Shown here: piece by piece, positions 3,958-8,132 of the stretch
Position numbering within the stretch: position 1 is the first letter of the stretch
How the letters are laid out: each line of letters opens with the position of its first letter
NCBI GenBank assembly: GCA_005878515.1
Contig: VBLZ01000111.1
Coordinates: 1-8,132 of the forward strand
DNA length: 8,132 nucleotides
DNA from: Methanobacteriota archaeon
Lineage (GTDB): Archaea > Thermoplasmatota > Thermoplasmata > RBG-16-68-12
Direction: 5' to 3'
Program-made: the position numbers and the translations under genes
Notes under the pieces: model-generated
The model's database searches: none
Told to the model about the DNA's origin: nothing
What the model saw: the letters and a program-made list of their open reading frames with translations, nothing else

Positions 3958-6855
3958 TCAGGCATCCTTGGCCCGGGCGGCTTCCTGGCGCAGCTTCGCG
4001 TGGGCGGCCGCGAGCCGGGCGACCGGGACTCGGAACGGCGAGCAGGAGACGTAGTTCAGTCCGATCGCGTGACAGAATTCGATGCTCGCGGGGTCGCCTC
4101 CATGTTCGCCGCAAATGCCGATCTCGAGATCGCGTCGAACCTTGCGACCCTTTTGGACGCACATGCGCATGAGCTGACCGACCCCGTCGCGGTCGATCGT
4201 CTGGAACGGGTTGCGCGGGAGGATTCCCTGCTCGACGTAATCCAAGAGGAACTTCGGCTCCGCGTCGTCCCGGCTGTATCCCATCGTCGTCTGGGTGAGG
4301 TCGTTCGTCCCAAAGGAGAAGAATTCGGCGTGGCGGGCGATTGCGTCCGCGACGAGAGCGGCCCTCGGGATCTCGATCATCGTGCCGAACTTGTAGTCCA
4401 CGGAGATCCCCTCCCGGTCCATGACGCTCTTCGCCTCCTTCTCGAGCGCATGTCGTTCGATGCGAAGCTCCTCGGGTAAGCCCACCAACGGGATCATAAT
4501 CTCCGGGCGGACGTCGACGCCTTCTTTCTTGAGCCGGCACGCCGCTTCGAAGATGGCGCGGACCTGCATCTCGGTGATCTCGGGGAACATGATCCCGAGG
4601 CGACAGCCCCGGAGGCCCAACATCGGGTTCGTCTCTCGGGAGCCCTTGACGGCCTCGAGGAGGCGTTCTTTCCGCGGCAGGAGCGCATCGATCCCGGTCG
4701 CGACATCGGAACCGGCTTTGCGGACTTCGACGATGAGCGCGCGGTCTTCTTCGGAGGTCGCGGCCCGAATGAACGCGTCCGGATCCTCGCGCGCGATCCT
4801 CAATTTGGTCACGTGGACGAGCAGCGTCTCGTATCGCGGCAGGAACTCATGGAGCGGAGGGTCGATGAGCCGGATGATGACCGGGAGCCCGGCCATCTCC
4901 CTCAAGATGCCCACGAAGTCCTCCCGCTGCATCCGACCGAGGTGCTCCAACGATCCGATGTACCGCCGCGAGAGGTCTTCGAGGCGGGAATCAATTTCGG
5001 CGAGCTGGCCTTCGAGATCTCGACGACGGTCGTTCGTGGCCGCCTCGATTTGCTTGACGACCGTCTCGCGCTGCCGTTTGACCTTTCGGTACTCGGGCGC
5101 CGCGAGGATCATCTCATGGACGATCGGGAGCCGATCGGTTTCCATGAACATGTGTTCCGTCCGGTCGAGCCCAATCCCCTGAGCGCCAAACTTGCGAGCG
5201 CGCACGGCATCCCGCGGGTAGTCGGCGTTGGCCCACACCTGGAGGCTCCGCACCTCGTCCGCCCAGGCTAACAGATTCTGAAGGTCGACCTCCCGGTCGA
5301 AATCCGGCTCGATCGTCCGAATCGATCCCGCAAAGACCTCTCCGGTGCCCCCGTCGATGGAGAGGCCGTCACCCCGCCGGACCACCTTGTCGCCAACGCG
5401 GAATTCGGCCGCGTCGTAGTCGACCTGAATGTCCTCGCAGCCGGCGACACACGGGATCCCGAGACCTCGTGTGACGACCGCCGCGTGGCTCGTCGCACCG
5501 CCCCGGGCCGTCAGGACCCCTTTGGAATGCAAGACCCCGTGGACGTCGTCGGGCGAGGTCTCGACCCGGACCAGGATCACGGGCTTCCGTTCATCCCGAC
5601 CCAGCTTCTCGGCCTCGTCCGGATCGAAGACGACGGTCCCCATCGCGGCGCCCGGAGACGCGTTGAGGCCTCTCGCGAGGAACCGCCCGGATCGCTTCGC
5701 CTCCGACTTCGCCTTGTCGTCGAACTGCGGAAGGAGCAGCTGGATCACGTGGTCCGGCTCGACTCGCAGGAGGGCCTCGTCCTTCGTGATGAGCCCCTCG
5801 CGGACCATGTCCAGGGCAATGCGCACCGTCGCCCGGGCCGGGGGCTTGGCGGCCCGGGTCTGGAGCATCCACAGGGTGCCCTGCTCGACGGTGAACTCGA
5901 TGTCCTGCGCCTCTCGGAAGTGCTTCTCGAGGCGGTCCGCGACCTGCGCCAGGTCCGAGTAAAGCTCGGGGGCGTCCTCCCGAAGCTCCGCGATTTTCAA
6001 CGGGGTGCGCGTGCCGGCCACGACATCCTCGCCCTGGGCGTTCGGGAGATACTCGCCGTACAACTCTTTCGCACCCGTCACCTGATTCCGGGTGAACGCG
6101 ACGCCGGTGCCCGAATCGGATCCCATGTTCCCGAAGACCATCATCTGGACGTTCGCGGCGGTGCCCAGGTGGTGCGGGATCTTGTTGAAGGTCCGATAGT
6201 CCACCGCCCGCTTGCCGTTCCATGATCGAAAGACCGCCCCGACGGATTCTCGCAGCTGATGCATCGGGTCCTGGGGAAAGTCTTCGCCGACCTCCTGCCG
6301 GTAGAGGGCTTTGAATTCCGCGACAATCGCCTTGAGCTCCGGGGCGCCGAGGTCCGTGTCCTTCTTGGCGGCGGCCTTTTCCTTGTGGCGCTCCAAGGTG
6401 GTCTCGAAGCGGCGGGCGTCCACGTCCTTGACGATCCGGCCGAACATCGCGATGAGTCGTCGGTACGCGTCCCATGCGAACCGTTCATTTGCGGTCCGTG
6501 CGAGGGCCTCGACGGTCGTGTCGTTGAGGCCGAGGTTCAGGACCGTGTCCATCATCCCGGGCATCGAGAGCTTGGCCCCGGAACGGACGGAGACGAGCAG
6601 CGGCTGCTCGGAGTCCCCGAACTTTCGGCCGCCCTTCACCTCGACGGCGGACAGGGCCTCCTCGACCTGCTTCCACATTCCCGGCGGGAAGCGGCCCGTC
6701 CGGGTGAATGCGTTGCAAGCTTTCGTCGTGATCGTGAAACCGGGCGGGACGGGGAGGCCGAGTCGGGTCATTTCCGCGAGGCCGGCGCCCTTGCCGCCGA
6801 GGAGGTCCCGCATGGAGGCGGTCCCCTCCTCGAACGGGTAAACATGCTTCGCCAG
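3958..6855 (-). CDS. ppdK: Pyruvate, phosphate dikinase
   Basis: The enzyme interconverts ATP, phosphate and pyruvate with AMP, diphosphate and PEP, linking glycolysis and gluconeogenesis in the cytoplasm. From the CTG at 6855 it has 965 residues. The N-terminal ATP-grasp domain includes LLGGKGAGLAEM at 18-29, VSVRSGAKLSMPGMMDT at 88-104, and MVFGNMGSDSGTGVAFTRN at 239-257. The swivelling phosphohistidine domain has ARGGATSHAAVVTRG at 450-464, His457 being the phosphorylated residue. The C-terminal PEP/pyruvate barrel has GIGLDRTEHMF, IRLIDPPLHEF, GTMIEIPRAAL, FFSFGTNDLTQ and GICGEHGGDP with the catalytic Cys915. All key residues are present. Usual length is about 870-900; the excess comes from two insertions in the barrel. 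The first ATG (6813) would remove the conserved segment KHVYPFEEGTAS, so I extend to the CTG, which aligns with Met1 of the Clostridium symbiosum enzyme as I recall it. A TATA box precedes it. Confidence 0.95.
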   Translation of the reverse strand: MAKHVYPFEEGTASMRDLLGGKGAGLAEMTRLGLPVPPGFTITTKACNAFTRTGRFPPGMWKQVEEALSAVEVKGGRKFGDSEQPLLVSVRSGAKLSMPGMMDTVLNLGLNDTTVEALARTANERFAWDAYRRLIAMFGRIVKDVDARRFETTLERHKEKAAAKKDTDLGAPELKAIVAEFKALYRQEVGEDFPQDPMHQLRESVGAVFRSWNGKRAVDYRTFNKIPHHLGTAANVQMMVFGNMGSDSGTGVAFTRNQVTGAKELYGEYLPNAQGEDVVAGTRTPLKIAELREDAPELYSDLAQVADRLEKHFREAQDIEFTVEQGTLWMLQTRAAKPPARATVRIALDMVREGLITKDEALLRVEPDHVIQLLLPQFDDKAKSEAKRSGRFLARGLNASPGAAMGTVVFDPDEAEKLGRDERKPVILVRVETSPDDVHGVLHSKGVLTARGGATSHAAVVTRGLGIPCVAGCEDIQVDYDAAEFRVGDKVVRRGDGLSIDGGTGEVFAGSIRTIEPDFDREVDLQNLLAWADEVRSLQVWANADYPRDAVRARKFGAQGIGLDRTEHMFMETDRLPIVHEMILAAPEYRKVKRQRETVVKQIEAATNDRRRDLEGQLAEIDSRLEDLSRRYIGSLEHLGRMQREDFVGILREMAGLPVIIRLIDPPLHEFLPRYETLLVHVTKLRIAREDPDAFIRAATSEEDRALIVEVRKAGSDVATGIDALLPRKERLLEAVKGSRETNPMLGLRGCRLGIMFPEITEMQVRAIFEAACRLKKEGVDVRPEIMIPLVGLPEELRIERHALEKEAKSVMDREGISVDYKFGTMIEIPRAALVADAIARHAEFFSFGTNDLTQTTMGYSRDDAEPKFLLDYVEQGILPRNPFQTIDRDGVGQLMRMCVQKGRKVRRDLEIGICGEHGGDPASIEFCHAIGLNYVSCSPFRVPVARLAAAHAKLRQEAARAKDA

Positions 6856-6885
6856 ACCGGATCCCCATCGTGGTAGTCCGGAGCT

Positions 6886-6893
6886 GATATAAC
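6886..6893 (-). promoter_or_regulatory. TATA box of ppdK
   Basis: GTTATATC on the minus strand lies in the 88-base spacer between the KH gene and ppdK. At 26-27 bases downstream, transcription would start near 6863, leaving only about 8 bases before the proposed CTG start at 6855. It indicates that ppdK (probably with the prsW-like gene) is transcribed separately from rio1-KH. The short leader leaves room for at most a weak GGGGA ribosome-binding site. Confidence 0.5.
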
Positions 6894-6943
6894 AATCTTC
6901 GGAGCCACATCGGTTGCAGCGATGCCGTGTGCCGCCGGACGGT

Positions 6944-7480
6944 TCAGAATCCCATCTGGTACACTTTGATGTCCGCCCGCTTTCGTTCGAGGAACCGGTA
7001 CACCGTCTTGTGCTCGCTCCCGCGGAGCAGCATGAACACGGCCTCGCGGGCGATGGCCATCTCGAACGTCCCGCCGATCAATGCAATCGTGTGGCCCCAC
7101 ACGCTGACCTCGACGCCGGTGAGCTCCTCGATCAGCCGGCGCGTCTTGCCGCGGGTGCCGATGAGGCGAGCCCGAATCTGCGCGACGCGGTTTTTCGAGT
7201 GCGCGAAGTCCTTGATGTCGAGGACCTCGAAGTATGCGTCTTCGTCGAGGAGTCGGAAGGCTCGATCCTCGGAGAACCCGCGGGCCATCGCCTGGACGAC
7301 GTCCTTCGCTTTGAGCGCGAGGACCGGGTCCTGCGCCTGCGCCTCGTCAATCGTGACGTCGCCCGTCGTCGAGTCCACAGAGATCCGCGTTCCCGTCGCC
7401 TTCTGCAGGCGTTCCTTCGTCGTGCCTTCCGGACCGATCAGGACGCCGATCCGCTCCGCCGAGATCCGAGCGTAGAGCAT
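6944..7480 (-). CDS. Archaeal KH-domain protein, Pno1/Dim2-like
   Basis: This 178-residue RNA-binding protein has two KH domains. The first carries RIGVLIGPEGTTKERL at 10-25 with the GxxG loop GPEG. The second carries RARLIGTRGKTRRLIEELTG at 103-122 with GTRG. A conserved-looking tail, GSEHKTVYRFLERKRADI at 154-171, ends the protein with YQMGF. This is the layout of the near-universal archaeal relative of eukaryotic Pno1/Dim2, which binds the 3' region of small-subunit rRNA late in ribosome maturation. It follows rio1 with one base between stop and start, and its Shine-Dalgarno GGAGG sits inside the last codons of rio1, so translation of the two is probably coupled. Pairing with RIO1, another 40S/30S maturation factor, supports the assignment. 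The ATG at 7480 is well fixed by the ribosome-binding site. Role in this organism is inferred from the family. Confidence 0.92.
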   Translation of the reverse strand: MLYARISAERIGVLIGPEGTTKERLQKATGTRISVDSTTGDVTIDEAQAQDPVLALKAKDVVQAMARGFSEDRAFRLLDEDAYFEVLDIKDFAHSKNRVAQIRARLIGTRGKTRRLIEELTGVEVSVWGHTIALIGGTFEMAIAREAVFMLLRGSEHKTVYRFLERKRADIKVYQMGF

Positions 7481-7481
7481 C

Positions 7482-8132
7482 TCAGCCTCCGAGGATCGCC
7501 CGCTCGAGGCCGGCCGCGGTCACATTCACCCGGAGCCGCCGGAAGAACCGCGCAATGTTCCCGACGTCGCGCTTGAACCATTCCGACGCCCGGGGATGGT
7601 CGAGGGTCACGGCTTGTCCGACGTCGATGACGACGACCCGCCCGTCCCACCAGAGCAGGTTGTACTCGCTCATGTCCGCATGGACGAGTTCGGCTTTCCG
7701 GATCGCCTGCAAGTTCGCCACGACGTCCGCGTAGACCGCGGTGGGGTCCTCCAACCGGACCTCGCGAAGGGCGGGAGCAGGCTGAGTCTCGTCGCCGATG
7801 TACTCCATCACGAGGACGTTGTTGTGGACCCGCTCCGGAGTCGGCACGCGAACGCCGGCGTCTTCCATCCGGACGAGGTTCTTGTACTCCTTCTGCGCCC
7901 ACGCCCAGAGGGTGGGACGGATCGCGCGCTTCACCTTCTTGAAGCGCGGGTCCCCGTCGATATACACGGAGATGTTGCGGAAGGTCGCGTTCGCGATGCG
8001 GTAGATCTTCACGGCCTTCGCGCGGCCGTCGGGGCCGGTGGCGTGGAACACGTTCGCTTCCTTCCCCGTGCTCACGGGATAGTCCAGCGTCGAGATGACC
8101 CCATCCGTGATGAGGTCGGCGATCGTCAAGAG
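7482..8132 (-). CDS. rio1: RIO1-family serine/threonine protein kinase/ATPase, 5' end beyond window
   Basis: RIO1 is an atypical protein kinase/ATPase needed for late small-subunit maturation in eukaryotes and widely kept in archaea. The 217 visible codons include STGKEANVFHA at 21-31, the RIO1 nucleotide-binding loop; AVKIYR at 40-45 with the ATP-contacting lysine; the RIO-specific segment FRNISVYIDGDPRF; VLVMEYIGDE at 106-115 as hinge; catalytic HADMSEYNLL at 151-160 with the essential Asp; and VVVIDVGQAV at 166-175 with the metal-binding Asp. (Numbering counts the codon at 8132-8130 as 1.) The frame is open to the window edge. The TTG at 8129 would remove the N-terminal helices normally found before this point (archaeal RIO1 is about 250-290 residues), so the true start lies beyond 8132. 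The gene overlaps the ribosome-binding site of the KH gene. In many archaea the gene upstream is eIF1A, which is testable outside the window. Identification is firm. Confidence 0.95.
   Translation of the reverse strand, partial: LLTIADLITDGVISTLDYPVSTGKEANVFHATGPDGRAKAVKIYRIANATFRNISVYIDGDPRFKKVKRAIRPTLWAWAQKEYKNLVRMEDAGVRVPTPERVHNNVLVMEYIGDETQPAPALREVRLEDPTAVYADVVANLQAIRKAELVHADMSEYNLLWWDGRVVVIDVGQAVTLDHPRASEWFKRDVGNIARFFRRLRVNVTAAGLERAILGG
7486..7490 (-). promoter_or_regulatory. Shine-Dalgarno of the KH gene inside rio1
   Basis: GGAGG on the minus strand is complementary to the 16S rRNA 3' end and lies five bases before the ATG at 7480. It is formed by the last two glycine codons of rio1 (GGA GGC), just before the rio1 TGA. 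The arrangement implies translational coupling and fixes the KH start. Confidence 0.8.

Noticed and set aside
3299..4540. Minus-strand frame of 413 codons spanning the ppdK-prsW junction
   Set aside because: It is out of frame with both real genes and crosses their junction. The translation is dominated by Arg, Gly and Pro, as from a frame-shifted GC-rich sequence.
4421..6225. Several plus-strand frames of 150-250 codons within ppdK
   Set aside because: They lie opposite a full-length enzyme with every catalytic motif in place. Their products are low-complexity Arg/Ser- or Asp/Leu-rich translations typical of antisense shadows.
6856..6943. CxxCG-like cysteines (RCNRCGSEDC) in the ppdK frame upstream of its start
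   Set aside because: The frame stays open back to the KH gene, but no start codon would include these residues, and the ppdK TATA box lies inside this stretch. PPDKs do not carry an N-terminal zinc ribbon. Treated as chance.

Overview
The window looks like a chromosomal segment of a high-GC archaeon, most likely a euryarchaeal/Thermoplasmatota-type genome. Archaeal markers are a HerA-type DUF87 ATPase, and a RIO1 kinase directly followed by the archaeal two-KH-domain protein related to eukaryotic Pno1/Dim2. TATA-like boxes (TTATATC, TTATTTA, TTTTTATA) stand about 26 bases before plausible 5' ends, some of them at leaderless or nearly leaderless distances. The lineage is an inference; no rRNA or other decisive marker is present.

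Layout: all genes but one run on the minus strand, so they are read from the right end leftwards. From 8132 to 6944 come the RIO1 kinase (N-terminus off the window) and the KH protein, translationally coupled and presumably in ribosome biogenesis. From 6893 to 3172 a TATA box precedes pyruvate phosphate dikinase, which appears to start at a CTG codon; a PrsW-like intramembrane protease follows after 12 bases and probably shares its transcript. At 3149-2647 an unrecognised, tryptophan-rich 156-residue protein has its own nearly leaderless promoter. Its stop codon interlocks with that of a tiny zinc-ribbon gene, the only plus-strand gene (about 2504-2650). Thymidylate kinase lies at about 2350-1736 on the minus strand. 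A noncoding stretch of about 290 bases follows, with a hairpin and a promoter-like box. The herA gene then runs off the left edge.

How the genes relate: this is mostly core information processing and central metabolism rather than an accessory island. RIO1 with KH points to small-subunit maturation, thymidylate kinase to dTTP supply, HerA to DNA end resection, and pyruvate phosphate dikinase to pyruvate/PEP interconversion. I see no mobile element, CRISPR array, tRNA, rRNA or clear novel multi-gene system. The points most worth a second look are the CTG start of pyruvate phosphate dikinase, two insertions of about 40 residues in its C-terminal domain, the PrsW-like protease beside it, and the two small uncharacterised proteins.
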